From: Paraclostridium tenue
GTDB lineage: Bacteria > Bacillota > Clostridia > Peptostreptococcales > Peptostreptococcaceae
Assembly: GCF_015668515.1 (NCBI RefSeq)
Contig: NZ_JADPFO010000004.1
Span: forward strand, 103,127-167,126
Direction of reading: 5' to 3'
DNA length: 64,000 nt
Part shown: positions 19,586 through 28,731 of the stretch, one piece after another
Numbering within the stretch: position 1 is the stretch's first letter
How the letters are laid out: every line of letters begins with the position of its first letter
The notes under the pieces: generated by a model
What the model saw: the letters and a program-made list of their open reading frames with translations, nothing else
What the model was told of the DNA's origin: nothing
The model's database searches: none
Program-made: the position numbers and the translations under genes

Positions 19586-19814
19586 TTTAAATTTAATAAT
19601 TAGTATGTAATATTTTAATTATATCACATACTTTTTGTTGTTTTTTGTTATAATTTGTAATTTTAAAATATAATTTCAATATATTTATTACATATTATGA
19701 CAATTATTCCTCTGTTTTAGGTTTAATAATGATATATTTTATAATTATAAATGATATTTAAATTTCATTTTACTTTTCATTTTATTTTTAATCTGCATAT
19801 AATATTTTTGGTAT

Positions 19815-19846
19815 AAAAAAAGACTAGCATATGCTAGCCTTTTTCA
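19815..19846 (-). terminator. Terminator after the BMP lipoprotein gene
   Basis: The palindrome CTAGCATATGCTAG is extended by A/T arms and followed by a U run on the minus strand. It lies between the lipoprotein gene and nupO, so it may let the cell make more binding protein than transporter. Confidence 0.85.
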
Positions 19847-19849
19847 TTA

Positions 19850-20890
19850 TTATTTTTGTGTTTTTTCTAATTCAGCTTTTGTAGCTGGAACTTTTATTTC
19901 TCCACTCTTTATTTTATCACCTTGTTGATTAACAAACTCTAATATATCTGGAGCAACATCTTCTTTTGTAGTTTCTGCTACCCCAACACCATTTTCATTT
20001 AATCCATAAGTAACTACTGATCCACCTTCAAATTTTCCATCAACTAAATTTTTAACAGTGTTATAAACCCCAACATCAACTCTCTTTACAGCAGAAGTTA
20101 TTACAGTTTCTGGTGCAATACTATTTTGATCTCTATCAACCCCTATAGCTTTTTTACCAGCTTCTTTAGCAGCTTCTATAACACCATTTCCAGTATCTCC
20201 TGCAGCATGGAATACTATATCTACACCATTAGATATCATTTGATTTGTTATAGATTTTCCTTTTGCTGGATCTGCGAAATTGTTTGCATATTGAGCAACT
20301 ACCTGTGCATCTGGTTTAACAGCTTTAACTCCTGCTTCATATCCAACCTCAAAAGATTCTATTAATGGACTTTCCATTCCCCCAACAAATCCTACTTTAT
20401 TACTCTCTGTTAATTTACCTGCAACTAATCCTACTAAGTATGAAGCTTCTTGAGCATTAAACATTATACTCTCTACATTCTTAGGAGGTTTTCCTCCAAA
20501 ATCTGCATCTATTAAAGCAAATTTTTCTTCTGGATAAGCTTTAGCTGCATCTCCTATTGCTTTTTCTAATTTAAATCCAACCCCTATTACTAAATCAGCA
20601 CCATTATCTATTGCTGTTTCAACATTAGTAGCATAATCAGATTCTTGTTTAGATTCTATATAGTTAGCTTCTATTCCTAAATCTTTCTTAGCCTTTTCTA
20701 ATCCTTCCCATGCACTTTGGTTAAAAGATTGGTCATTAACTCCCCCAACATCAGTTATCATAGTTACCTTTATCTTTTTATTCCCATTTTCTTTGTCTCC
20801 TGATGAACCTTTAGAAGCTCCACAACCAACTAACATAGACCCCGATAATACTGTAACAAGACCTAAAGTTAACAACTTTTTAAACTTCAT
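19850..20890 (-). CDS. BMP family nucleoside-binding lipoprotein
   Basis: This is a 346-aa substrate-binding lipoprotein of the PnrA/BmpA/NupN family. Residues 1-22 form a lipoprotein signal peptide, and the lipobox LVGC gives a lipidated Cys23. The mature part has the family segments TDVGGVNDQSFNQSAWEG and GVDRDQNSIAPETVITS. It should sit on the outer face of the membrane and deliver purine nucleosides to NupOPQ. It is transcribed before nupO, with a terminator in between. Confidence 0.93.
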   Translation of the reverse strand: MKFKKLLTLGLVTVLSGSMLVGCGASKGSSGDKENGNKKIKVTMITDVGGVNDQSFNQSAWEGLEKAKKDLGIEANYIESKQESDYATNVETAIDNGADLVIGVGFKLEKAIGDAAKAYPEEKFALIDADFGGKPPKNVESIMFNAQEASYLVGLVAGKLTESNKVGFVGGMESPLIESFEVGYEAGVKAVKPDAQVVAQYANNFADPAKGKSITNQMISNGVDIVFHAAGDTGNGVIEAAKEAGKKAIGVDRDQNSIAPETVITSAVKRVDVGVYNTVKNLVDGKFEGGSVVTYGLNENGVGVAETTKEDVAPDILEFVNQQGDKIKSGEIKVPATKAELEKTQK

Positions 20891-21018
20891 ATATTACCTC
20901 CTGTATATAACGATTATGATTTCTTACCTAAATTTTACACTATATAAAAAGTTTTTTCTACATTTATTTCAAATTTTATTCAATTTTTCACTATATATTA
21001 CATACAATTCCAAAAAAT

Positions 21019-21069
21019 AAGAAGGTAAGAAATCTTTTTCTTAATCATAATTAGATTTCTTACCTTCTT
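21019..21069 (-). terminator. Long terminator hairpin after trmL
   Basis: A 17-bp perfect stem (21019-21035 with 21053-21069) has a 17-nt loop and is followed on the minus strand by TTATTTTTT. Eleven bases of it (GGTAAGAAATC on the minus strand) recur downstream at 20918-20928 in the lipoprotein leader. Confidence 0.8.
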
Positions 21070-21102
21070 TATTGTATACAATATATTTATTTATTACACA
21101 CT

Positions 21103-21573
21103 TTATCTTAAATTAGGATACCCTATTTGTCTTAATGCTTCAAATAATACTATAGCTACACTATTTGATAAATTAAGCGATCTTGCTTTTTCTATATCTA
21201 CCATAGGTATTCTTATTGCAGTTTCTAAGTTTTCCATTATTAAACTTTCCGGTAGTCCTTTTGTTTCCTTACCAAATACTAAAAATGAATTATCTTCATA
21301 TTTTACATCAGAGTGTGTTTGTTTAGCTTTTGTTGTTGAATAAAAAAACTTAGCATCTGGATTTTGTTCTCTTACTTCATCAAAGCTATCATAATATTTT
21401 ATTTCTACTAAATCCCAATAATCTAAACCAGCTCTTTTTAAATATTTATCATCCATACAAAACCCTAATGGTCTTACTAAGTGAAGTGTTGTTCCTGTAG
21501 CTGCACAACTTCTTATTATATTTCCTGTATTTTGTGGTATTTCAGGTTCTACTAATACTATATTTAAAGACAT
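21103..21573 (-). CDS. trmL: tRNA (cytidine/uridine-34-2'-O)-methyltransferase TrmL
   Basis: This 156-aa minimal SPOUT enzyme methylates the ribose of the wobble base of certain leucine tRNAs. The start MSLNIVLVEPEIPQNTGNII and the motifs LVFGKETKGLPESL and IPMVDIEKARSLNLSNSVAI are typical. A good AAGGAGG site precedes the ATG. It appears to be a single-gene unit with its own terminator. Confidence 0.95.
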   Translation of the reverse strand: MSLNIVLVEPEIPQNTGNIIRSCAATGTTLHLVRPLGFCMDDKYLKRAGLDYWDLVEIKYYDSFDEVREQNPDAKFFYSTTKAKQTHSDVKYEDNSFLVFGKETKGLPESLIMENLETAIRIPMVDIEKARSLNLSNSVAIVLFEALRQIGYPNLR

Positions 21574-21646
21574 AAAAAATCCTCCTTAATGATTTATAAA
21601 AATAATTATATCAAAAAGTTCGTATTTCTAAAAACTTCTTTACGTT

Positions 21647-21692
21647 AAAATAATATAAATCTCCAGTAAATTATGGAGATTTATATTATTTT
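21647..21692 (-). terminator. Terminator overlapping the end of the VanW gene
   Basis: An 18-bp stem (about 21647-21664 with 21674-21691) includes the last codons of the VanW-family gene. The T-rich tail is weak, so the strength is uncertain. Confidence 0.6.
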
Positions 21693-23048
21693 AATGTTTG
21701 TTCTATTTAAATTTTCATGTTTTTTCTTTGTGCCCTTTACAATAACTTTATTTTTAGGTGGATAATAACATTCATTTATAAGTTCTTCTTTCGTTACACT
21801 TCCATCTTCATTTTTATAAACTCTATATGTGTTAACTTTATATCCTCTTCTACCTTTTTCTCCAACTTTAGTTTTTCCTTCATATAATTTATCACTTTTT
21901 TTAATTATTATTTCTTGAGGTATTGTTTCAACTATATTTGTTTTTATATCTATATATTTTTTGTCTTCATGATTGCCATAAATTGTAGATATTATCTTAT
22001 TATTTTCAACTTTACTTTGTATTAGTATAGGAGAATCAAATTTATTTTCAAATATCAAATCTATATTTCCATATGATACCGTTGCATCTCTTCCTTTTTG
22101 TATATAACTACTTGGAATACTATGATTTTTAGCTTGTATTATTTCTAATCCCGAATAAAGTGCAGCATTATATACAGTACTAGAAACTTGGCATATACCT
22201 CCACCCATTCCTAGTTCTAATTTTCCATTTAATATAATTGGAGCTTCTTTGAAGCCTTGTTCTATATCTCTTTTTCCTGTAGTTTCATTAAAGGAAAACT
22301 TTTCATTAGAATCTATCAATGTATTGTTAATTTTATTTGTAGCAATTGTAATATTATTAACTCTGTTTTTATTCTTAGAATTAAATTCTGTTTCATACGT
22401 TCCTAAAATAGTGTTTATCTTAGATAATTTTTCAAAAGTATATTTAGGAGTAATTATAGATGTAGGTATATAACATTCAGAGTAATCTTTATCTATTATT
22501 TGCTTATCAAGTAAAGTAAACAATTCTTTTTTATTTAATTTAACACCATTTTTTTCATCACTAACTTTAAATTTATTTCCACTTAATTTAATCTCAGAAT
22601 TTATAGGACTTACATACATATCTTTAGCTAAATTAGATATGTATGTTTCTAGCTTATTTTTTTCATATCCTACATCTAATTTAAGATTTACTTTTTCACC
22701 GAAATATAAATTCATTTTTGTTTTAACATCAGATAAAAGCCCTTTATTTCTACCTACTCCATGAGCTTTTTTTACAGCTTCTTCAACTTTGTAGTAAAAT
22801 CCTACATCTTCTAATTTAAGATTATAATTTTTATCCTTATAAAGTAAATTAATATTATTATCTTTACAGACAAATTTATTTATTTTATCTATAGCTTCAC
22901 TTTTTGTTAATCCCGAGACATCAATATTTTCAATATATACATTTTTACATATCTTACTATCTTTGTTAATTGCATAAGATTTTTCAATTAATCCAAAATA
23001 ACACAATATAGATATTATTAATAGAAAATAAATTTTATGTCTCTTCAA
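21681..23048 (-). CDS. VanW family protein with G5 domain
   Basis: This 455-aa exported protein has an N-terminal hydrophobic signal/anchor (~6-26). A peptidoglycan-binding-like region (~40-200) is followed by a VanW domain (~225-355, with FNETTGKRDIEQGFKEAP and GGGICQVSSTVYNAAL) and a C-terminal G5-like domain (~365-440). It resembles YoaR-type proteins and probably acts at the cell wall; the biochemical role is unknown. The start is a TTG, 2 nt after the nth stop, so it is cotranscribed with nth. Confidence 0.88.
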   Translation of the reverse strand: MKRHKIYFLLIISILCYFGLIEKSYAINKDSKICKNVYIENIDVSGLTKSEAIDKINKFVCKDNNINLLYKDKNYNLKLEDVGFYYKVEEAVKKAHGVGRNKGLLSDVKTKMNLYFGEKVNLKLDVGYEKNKLETYISNLAKDMYVSPINSEIKLSGNKFKVSDEKNGVKLNKKELFTLLDKQIIDKDYSECYIPTSIITPKYTFEKLSKINTILGTYETEFNSKNKNRVNNITIATNKINNTLIDSNEKFSFNETTGKRDIEQGFKEAPIILNGKLELGMGGGICQVSSTVYNAALYSGLEIIQAKNHSIPSSYIQKGRDATVSYGNIDLIFENKFDSPILIQSKVENNKIISTIYGNHEDKKYIDIKTNIVETIPQEIIIKKSDKLYEGKTKVGEKGRRGYKVNTYRVYKNEDGSVTKEELINECYYPPKNKVIVKGTKKKHENLNRTNIKII

Positions 23049-23050
23049 TA

Positions 23051-23704
23051 TTAGTCATTCCCTTCTTGATAGTAGTCACAATATTCAACTATTGGACATA
23101 TATTACATTCTGGTTTTCTCGCTTTACATATTCTTCTTCCATGAAATATTATTAGATGGTGAGCTTTAGACCATCTTTTTTTAGGCAATACTTTCATAAG
23201 TTCAAATTCTGTTTTTTCTGGAGTATCAGTTTTTACTAATCCTATTCTGTTTGATACTCTAAAAACATGAGTATCCACTGCAATGGCATCAACTCCAAAA
23301 GCATTACTTAATACTACATTAGCAGTTTTTCTTCCTACACCAGGAAGTTTTACTAACTCTTCCATTTTATCTGGAACTTCTCCACCATAATTAGAACAAA
23401 GTATTACTGATGTTTCTTTTATTTTTTGGGCTTTACTTTTAAATAAGCCACAACTTTTAATTTCCTCACTAATTTCGGCTGTACTTAATTTAGCAAAATC
23501 TTCTGGTTTATTATACTTTTTAAATAATTCTGCTGTAACTTTATTTACCCTTACATCAGTACATTGTGCAGATAGTATAGTAGCAATAAGCAATTCAAAT
23601 GCACTTGTGTAATTTAATTCACATTCAGCATCTGGATATGTTTGTTCTAATATATCTAATATTTTTTTTATATTCTCTCTGTTTTTCTTTTTTGCTTTAG
23701 CCAT
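23051..23704 (-). CDS. nth: Endonuclease III
   Basis: This 217-aa DNA glycosylase/AP lyase removes oxidised pyrimidines in base-excision repair. The helix-hairpin-helix motif LPGVGRKTANVVL is followed by the catalytic Asp in AVDTHVFRVSNR. The C-terminal cysteines (C-x6-C-x2-C-x5-C, CKARKPECNICPIVEYC) bind a 4Fe-4S cluster. The length is normal. It is followed at 2 nt by the VanW gene. Confidence 0.97.
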   Translation of the reverse strand: MAKAKKKNRENIKKILDILEQTYPDAECELNYTSAFELLIATILSAQCTDVRVNKVTAELFKKYNKPEDFAKLSTAEISEEIKSCGLFKSKAQKIKETSVILCSNYGGEVPDKMEELVKLPGVGRKTANVVLSNAFGVDAIAVDTHVFRVSNRIGLVKTDTPEKTEFELMKVLPKKRWSKAHHLIIFHGRRICKARKPECNICPIVEYCDYYQEGND

Positions 23705-23881
23705 GTTACAAAATCCCCCTTATATTGTGATTTATATATAATAATATATAACAATTTTGATTATTATTTAAACATATGGAATTGATTTTGATATATCTTA
23801 ATTATATTATTTATCAAAATTTATCATAATATATATATAATTTAATTTATTGGTTAGTAATATTTTGTTACTTTTAAAAAA

Positions 23882-23919
23882 AAATGGATTGTGTATTAAA
23901 ACAATACACAATCCATTTC
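23882..23919 (-). terminator. Terminator after the Lon-like protease gene
   Basis: A 15-bp stem (AATGGATTGTGTATT paired with AATACACAATCCATT) with a five-base loop is followed by a U run on the minus strand. Confidence 0.88.
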
Positions 23920-23923
23920 GAAA

Positions 23924-26140
23924 TTATTTTTTATCTAATTCACTATATTTTTTTAATTTATATATAGCAGCTTGCTTTACTTCATCAAATGTTTTATCAG
24001 TTAAAATTTCAATTGCTTCTTCTATTCTATCTATAGGATAAATATGGAATTTACCTTGTAATATAGCATCATTTACCTCATCTAAAAGGACTAGATTTCT
24101 TAAATTATTTCTTGGGAGTATAACTCCTTGTTTTCCCGTTAGACCTTTTTTCTTACATGTATAGTAAAATCCTTCTACTTTCTCAGTTACTCCACCTACT
24201 ACTTGTATATCACCTTTTTGATTTATAGAACCAGTTACTCCTATATTTTGTTTTATAGGTATTTCACTTAGAGATGATAATAAAGCATATAACTCTGCTC
24301 CAGATGCACTATCTCCATCTACCCCTCCATAATTTTGTTCAAAACAAATATTGGCATTTAAAGATAACGGAAACTCTTGAGATAAATTTTCTAGTAAAAA
24401 TCCATTTAATATAAGAACTCCTTTACTGTGTATAGGTCCACTCATTTCAACTTCTCTTTCAATATTAACTATACCATTACTTCCCGGAGCTGTTGTTACA
24501 GTTATTCTCGATGGTCTTCCAAAAGAATATTCTCCCATATTAAGTACTGATAATCCATTTATTACTCCAACTTTAGAACCTTCAGTTGATATAAGAGTAA
24601 AACCTTTTTCAAGAGATTCATCCATCTTCTTTTCTATTTTACTAAATCTTTCTCTTCTTTCTCTTATAGCTTTTAGTATATCTTCTTTATCTACAAACTC
24701 AGCACCTCTTATTTTTGCATATGCATCTCCTTCAACTAAGATTTCTACTATTTTATTAAATTTAGTTGATAATTTTTCTCTATCTCCAGTTATTCTAGTA
24801 CTATATTTTATAATTTGCTCTACTCCACTATAAGTTAAGTGCTTTAAGTTATTTTTATTACAATACGATGCTATAAATCTTGATACCCTCATTTCATTGT
24901 TTTCATCTTTTTTCATCTCATTATCAAAATCTACAAATATCTTAAAATACTTATTAAACTCAGAATCATAATTATACATTAAATTGTACATATAATTACT
25001 ACCTATTAAAACTACTTTTACGTTTACAGGTATTTTCTCAGGCTTTATTGCTGTTTGTGTATCTAATGTTACTTCACCTTGTTGAATTGTCTTTTTCAAT
25101 ATATCCCAAGATAAATTATATCTTAATAATTGGTCTACATATAAAACTAAATATCCTCCATTTGCTTTGTGTACTGCTCCAGGTAATAACTTTGTAAAAT
25201 CTGTTTTCACAGTTCCATTATAATATTCATATTCCGCTTTACCAAATAAATTGCTAGGACTTGGGTTTATTTCAACTACTACTGGTGCTCCAGATTTATC
25301 TAATCCATTATCAACTAATAAGTTAACTTTGTATCTAGTAAAATGCTCTTTGTCGTATTTATCTTTTAATTCTTCTTCATCCATATAAAATAAATAAACA
25401 TACTCTAATATATCATCTCTAGTGTCCTCTAAATATTTTTTTATTTTATCGAAACTTCCATATTTATCTATTAAATTTTCTATATGTGGATTTACTATAT
25501 ATTTACCTATCTCATTTTCTAAATCTAGTAAAGCTTCCTTTGCATCTTCTTCTATGTCTCTAATTTTATAAGCAACTTGTATAGCAGCATTTTCTAGTTC
25601 TTTTTTTACCTTGTAAAATTCTTCAGAAGACGTATCTACAGATTCATCTTCTGGGGTAAATATCATTCCAACTTTACTACTTTTTAATTTAAATCCTTTT
25701 TCTTCTCCATATTTTTTTATTTTCTGAAGTAGTGCTTCTTTTTCAATTTCATAATCATCTAATAATTCATTTTTACTCATTTCAAATTCTTCACTTTCAA
25801 ATGCATCTTTAAGTTCATCAAGTAAGGTTTCTATAAGTTTTTCCATATCTTTTTTAAATAATTTCCCTATACCTTTATCCAAAGCCACCGCTATAGGCTC
25901 TCTACTATTTTCAAAATTATATACATAGCACCAATCTTTATGATCATTTTTTTCTTGTGCATAAGTATTTAAAGCATTAAGTACATAAGTAGTTTTTCCA
26001 GTTCCACTGTCTCCAGCCACAAATATGTTATATGCAGGATTATCTATTTTAAGTCCAAGTTCCATAGCTTTTATAGCACTTTCTTGCCCTATTATTTCCC
26101 CTAAACCCTCTAATTCAGAGGTATTAGAATATTTAATCAT
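23924..26140 (-). CDS. Lon-like ATP-dependent protease (AAA_32 type)
   Basis: This ~738-aa protein is of the YcbZ/Lon-related type rather than true LonA. Walker A GDSGTGKT lies near residue 45. A long helical insert (~110-270) precedes the rest of the AAA module. The C-terminal S16 domain has its Ser in GVDGDSASG (about residue 611) and its Lys in GGVTEKVEG (about 654). The ATG ending at 26140 is preferred because GGGGG lies directly on the upstream ATG. It forms a single-gene unit. Substrates are unknown. Confidence 0.92.
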   Translation of the reverse strand: MIKYSNTSELEGLGEIIGQESAIKAMELGLKIDNPAYNIFVAGDSGTGKTTYVLNALNTYAQEKNDHKDWCYVYNFENSREPIAVALDKGIGKLFKKDMEKLIETLLDELKDAFESEEFEMSKNELLDDYEIEKEALLQKIKKYGEEKGFKLKSSKVGMIFTPEDESVDTSSEEFYKVKKELENAAIQVAYKIRDIEEDAKEALLDLENEIGKYIVNPHIENLIDKYGSFDKIKKYLEDTRDDILEYVYLFYMDEEELKDKYDKEHFTRYKVNLLVDNGLDKSGAPVVVEINPSPSNLFGKAEYEYYNGTVKTDFTKLLPGAVHKANGGYLVLYVDQLLRYNLSWDILKKTIQQGEVTLDTQTAIKPEKIPVNVKVVLIGSNYMYNLMYNYDSEFNKYFKIFVDFDNEMKKDENNEMRVSRFIASYCNKNNLKHLTYSGVEQIIKYSTRITGDREKLSTKFNKIVEILVEGDAYAKIRGAEFVDKEDILKAIRERRERFSKIEKKMDESLEKGFTLISTEGSKVGVINGLSVLNMGEYSFGRPSRITVTTAPGSNGIVNIEREVEMSGPIHSKGVLILNGFLLENLSQEFPLSLNANICFEQNYGGVDGDSASGAELYALLSSLSEIPIKQNIGVTGSINQKGDIQVVGGVTEKVEGFYYTCKKKGLTGKQGVILPRNNLRNLVLLDEVNDAILQGKFHIYPIDRIEEAIEILTDKTFDEVKQAAIYKLKKYSELDKK

Positions 26141-26206
26141 ATTCATCCCCCTTTCAATTCCTTTTTATATAATATGTTTTATATTTATTAAATGTTAAGT
26201 AAAAAA

Positions 26207-26240
26207 TAAAAAACTTCTAACTATAAAAGTTAAAAGTTTT
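26207..26240 (-). terminator. Terminator after queG
   Basis: An imperfect stem (AAAACTT.TAACT paired with AGTTA.AAGTTTT, about 26209-26240) is followed by A-rich DNA on the plus strand, that is a U run on the minus strand. It overlaps the queG stop. Confidence 0.55.
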
Positions 26241-27132
26241 ACTTTTCTAAAATCTCCATATTTCTTTGTATTATTTTTTTACCTCTCCAACTAAAAGCTT
26301 TTTCTTTATACCTTCTTTTAAATTCTTTATTAGATATACTATTAATTTCATCTTTATCCAAATTAAACATCAAATCTTCATAAAACTCTTTTATATTAGT
26401 CGTCGATATATTTTTATTATGAGGGCACACATCTTGACATACATCGCATCCAAATACTTTTTTATTTTCTTTTAAAACATTTATCTCATCTTCACTTAAC
26501 TCTTCTTTTTTTTGTGTTATATAAGATAAACATAGTTTTGGATTCATTTCAAAATTTCCTAAAATTGCTTTACCTGGACAATTATTTATACACTTTTTAC
26601 ATTGCAAGCAAGTTCTTTTTTCTACATTATCATTTTCAAACTTATAGTTATTTATTATATAACCTATAAATACATACGACCCAAATTCATCCGTTATTAT
26701 ATTATTATTTATTCCATAATAACCTACTCCAGATATACTAGCTAGATACCTGTCTACAAGAGGACCATTATCTGCAAATATCATATATTCAAAATTTCCC
26801 TGTTTACTTTTTATATATTGTGCAATTTGTTCTAACTTTTCCTTTACTACTATATGATAATCTTTTCCATAACAATACTTAGAAATATTAGAATCGTCTA
26901 CATCTTTTACATAATAAGGAAAAGCACAAACAATTATAGACTCAGCATTTTTCATAGTTTTTCTAGGGTCAATTCTCTTTTCTATACATGACTCTTCCAT
27001 TCCTGTAAAGTACCCTTTATTTAATTTATCTTTTATTATTTCTTCTAAATCATAGTATGGTCCTATTCCTGCAATTCCGACACATTTAATACCTATACTA
27101 TAACAAAACTCTTTTAAATCTTTACTATTCAT
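26239..27132 (-). CDS. queG: Epoxyqueuosine reductase
   Basis: This ~297-aa cobalamin- and 4Fe-4S-dependent enzyme converts epoxyqueuosine to queuosine in tRNA. Two ferredoxin-like clusters are visible (CLQCKKCINNCPGKA and CDVCQDVCPHN), after the N-terminal DUF1730/cobalamin-binding part with FADNGPLVDRYLA. The start at 27132 was chosen because AAAGGA, which lies inside the longer frame, stands at the right distance. It lacks the HEAT-repeat tail of longer homologues, as is common in clostridia. It is divergent from the RusA-like gene. Confidence 0.93.
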   Translation of the reverse strand: MNSKDLKEFCYSIGIKCVGIAGIGPYYDLEEIIKDKLNKGYFTGMEESCIEKRIDPRKTMKNAESIIVCAFPYYVKDVDDSNISKYCYGKDYHIVVKEKLEQIAQYIKSKQGNFEYMIFADNGPLVDRYLASISGVGYYGINNNIITDEFGSYVFIGYIINNYKFENDNVEKRTCLQCKKCINNCPGKAILGNFEMNPKLCLSYITQKKEELSEDEINVLKENKKVFGCDVCQDVCPHNKNISTTNIKEFYEDLMFNLDKDEINSISNKEFKRRYKEKAFSWRGKKIIQRNMEILEK

Positions 27133-27198
27133 AAGTTTTCCTTTCATTAATGTATATTTACATTTATAATAACTAAAGTATAAAGGATGGTGATTTTT

Positions 27199-27603
27199 TT
27201 GATAAAATTAGTAATTCCAGGAAGACCAATAAGCAAGTCTAACTTTAAACTTCATAATATTCATGGTCAATCATGGATGCCTTCTAAAGGTAAGCACTCT
27301 AAATATTTAGCTTATGAAAATATGATTGCAGGATATATAAATACTCAGTATGATGGTCCTTGCATAGAAGAAGATCTTATTACTATATTAAAGTTATATT
27401 TTCCAAATAAAAGAATGGGTGACTTACATAACTATCCTAAAAGTATATGTGATGGTATAGAAAAAAGTGGCATTATAAAAAATGATAAACAATTAAAACC
27501 TGTACTTTTATTTGATTTTATAGATAAAGAAAATCCTCGTGTTGAGATAGAGTTATATCCTTTATCTCAATATAAAGTAGATTATACTATTTCAAAACTA
27601 TAG
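27199..27603 (+). CDS. RusA-family Holliday junction resolvase-like protein
   Basis: This ~134-aa protein starts with the RusA-like IPGRPISKSN. It keeps the acidic core MGDLHNYPKSICDGIEKSG followed by IKNDKQ, matching the DLDN...D...DD pattern of metal-binding residues in RusA. RusA proteins cut four-way DNA junctions and are usually phage-encoded. The TTG at 27199 is preferred, 6-7 nt after AGGATGGTG; the ATG at 27187 lies on the binding site. It stands alone between queG and an aldo/keto reductase, with no phage genes nearby. Confidence 0.75.
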   Translation: MIKLVIPGRPISKSNFKLHNIHGQSWMPSKGKHSKYLAYENMIAGYINTQYDGPCIEEDLITILKLYFPNKRMGDLHNYPKSICDGIEKSGIIKNDKQLKPVLLFDFIDKENPRVEIELYPLSQYKVDYTISKL

Positions 27604-27605
27604 TT

Positions 27606-27640
27606 AATTCCACCTAAAAATCATTAGGTGGAATTATTTT
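27606..27640. terminator. Bidirectional terminator between RusA-like and aldo/keto reductase genes
   Basis: A 12-bp stem (AATTCCACCTAA paired with TTAGGTGGAATT) has a six-base loop and a T-rich flank. It lies between convergent genes. Confidence 0.85.
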
Positions 27641-28635
27641 TAATCTAATTTATTCGATACATCCTTTAACATTTCTCTAATTGGTAAATTGTACGGACAT
27701 TTACTTTCACATTTACCACACTCAATACAATCAGATGCTTTTATTTCTAAACCTTTATATCTATTTTTTGACCACTCTTTTAAACCATATCTACTATAAT
27801 ATCCTTCTAATAAAAAGTTTAGTGGAATATTTATTCCTAATGGACAAGGCATACAATATTCACATCTTCTGCAAAATTTATCCCCTAGCTTATTTCTTAT
27901 TTCTTCAATAAGCGCTTCTTCTTCTTTTGTTATATTTAAATCCTTAAGAACAGATGTATTTTCTATAACTTGATTTACACTATCCATACCTGGAATTACA
28001 ACATCTATATAATCCTTAGATAAAATATATTTTATAGCCAGTTTAGCATTATCTATAGCTCCTCCAGCTAAAGGCTTCATAACAATTATACCTATATTCC
28101 TTCTATTAGCTTCCTTAAATATTTCATCTGCCTGATCTTCTACTATATTATATGGAAATTGTATTGTATCAAACTTTCCGCTATATACAGCTTTCTTTAT
28201 GGTATCTATACTATGACTTGTTATTCCTATATATCTTATTTTACCTTTCTTCTTAAAATCTAAAAGTGCTTTATAAGCCATATCATCATTGAATATTTTA
28301 TCATATTCTTCTGGCTTAACATTATGAAATTGATATAAATCTATGTAATCAGTTTTAAGATTTCTTAAACTTTTTTTTACATCTTCTGTCATAGCATCAT
28401 ACGTTCTTGCCATACTTTTTGTTGCTAATATAAACCTATCTCTTTTCCCATCTATAGCATTACCTATATATTCTTCACTTATAGTATATCCTCTAGCTGT
28501 ATCTATAAAATTAACTCCTTGATTTATCAACTCATTTATAACCAAATTGGTATCTTCTTGAGTTATTCTTTGTATAGGAATCCCTCCAAATCCAACTCTA
28601 TTAATTTTGATTTCAGTATTTCCTAACTTTCTCAT
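27640..28635 (-). CDS. Aldo/keto reductase with C-terminal 4Fe-4S domain
   Basis: This 331-aa protein has an aldo/keto reductase barrel (~1-270; FIDTARGYTISEEYIGNAI and DYIDLYQFHN with the catalytic Asp/Tyr region). A ferredoxin-like tail follows, with cysteines in CRRCEYCMPCPLGI and CIECGKCESKCPYNLP. Enzymes of this type reduce carbonyl compounds with NAD(P)H or another electron donor in anaerobes; the substrate is not known. It has no clear operon partner. Confidence 0.9.
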   Translation of the reverse strand: MRKLGNTEIKINRVGFGGIPIQRITQEDTNLVINELINQGVNFIDTARGYTISEEYIGNAIDGKRDRFILATKSMARTYDAMTEDVKKSLRNLKTDYIDLYQFHNVKPEEYDKIFNDDMAYKALLDFKKKGKIRYIGITSHSIDTIKKAVYSGKFDTIQFPYNIVEDQADEIFKEANRRNIGIIVMKPLAGGAIDNAKLAIKYILSKDYIDVVIPGMDSVNQVIENTSVLKDLNITKEEEALIEEIRNKLGDKFCRRCEYCMPCPLGINIPLNFLLEGYYSRYGLKEWSKNRYKGLEIKASDCIECGKCESKCPYNLPIREMLKDVSNKLD

Positions 28636-28671
28636 ATATTCACCCCATTATTAATTTTTCATATTATAAAT

Positions 28672-28705
28672 TAAGACGATATTTCAATTAAAATATCGTC
28701 TTATT
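28672..28705 (-). terminator. Terminator after nfo
   Basis: A 12-bp stem (AAGACGATATTT paired with AAATATCGTCTT) with a six-base loop lies 3' of the endonuclease IV gene. The U run is short. Confidence 0.75.
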
Positions 28706-28731
28706 CCCTACATATATTATATATTAATTTA

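Larger units (their letters stand above)
19517..19849 (-). other. 333-nt gap between BMP lipoprotein and nupO genes
   Basis: This gap is extremely AT-rich and holds no reading frame I can support. It contains a terminator next to the lipoprotein stop (19815-19846) and at least one promoter for nupO (19557-19585). A second extended -10 (TGATATAAT on the minus strand) lies roughly at 19620-19630. Confidence 0.7.

Noticed and set aside
28449..28500. A second gene start or frameshift in the aldo/keto reductase.
   Set aside because: The frame is continuous with normal family length and motifs.
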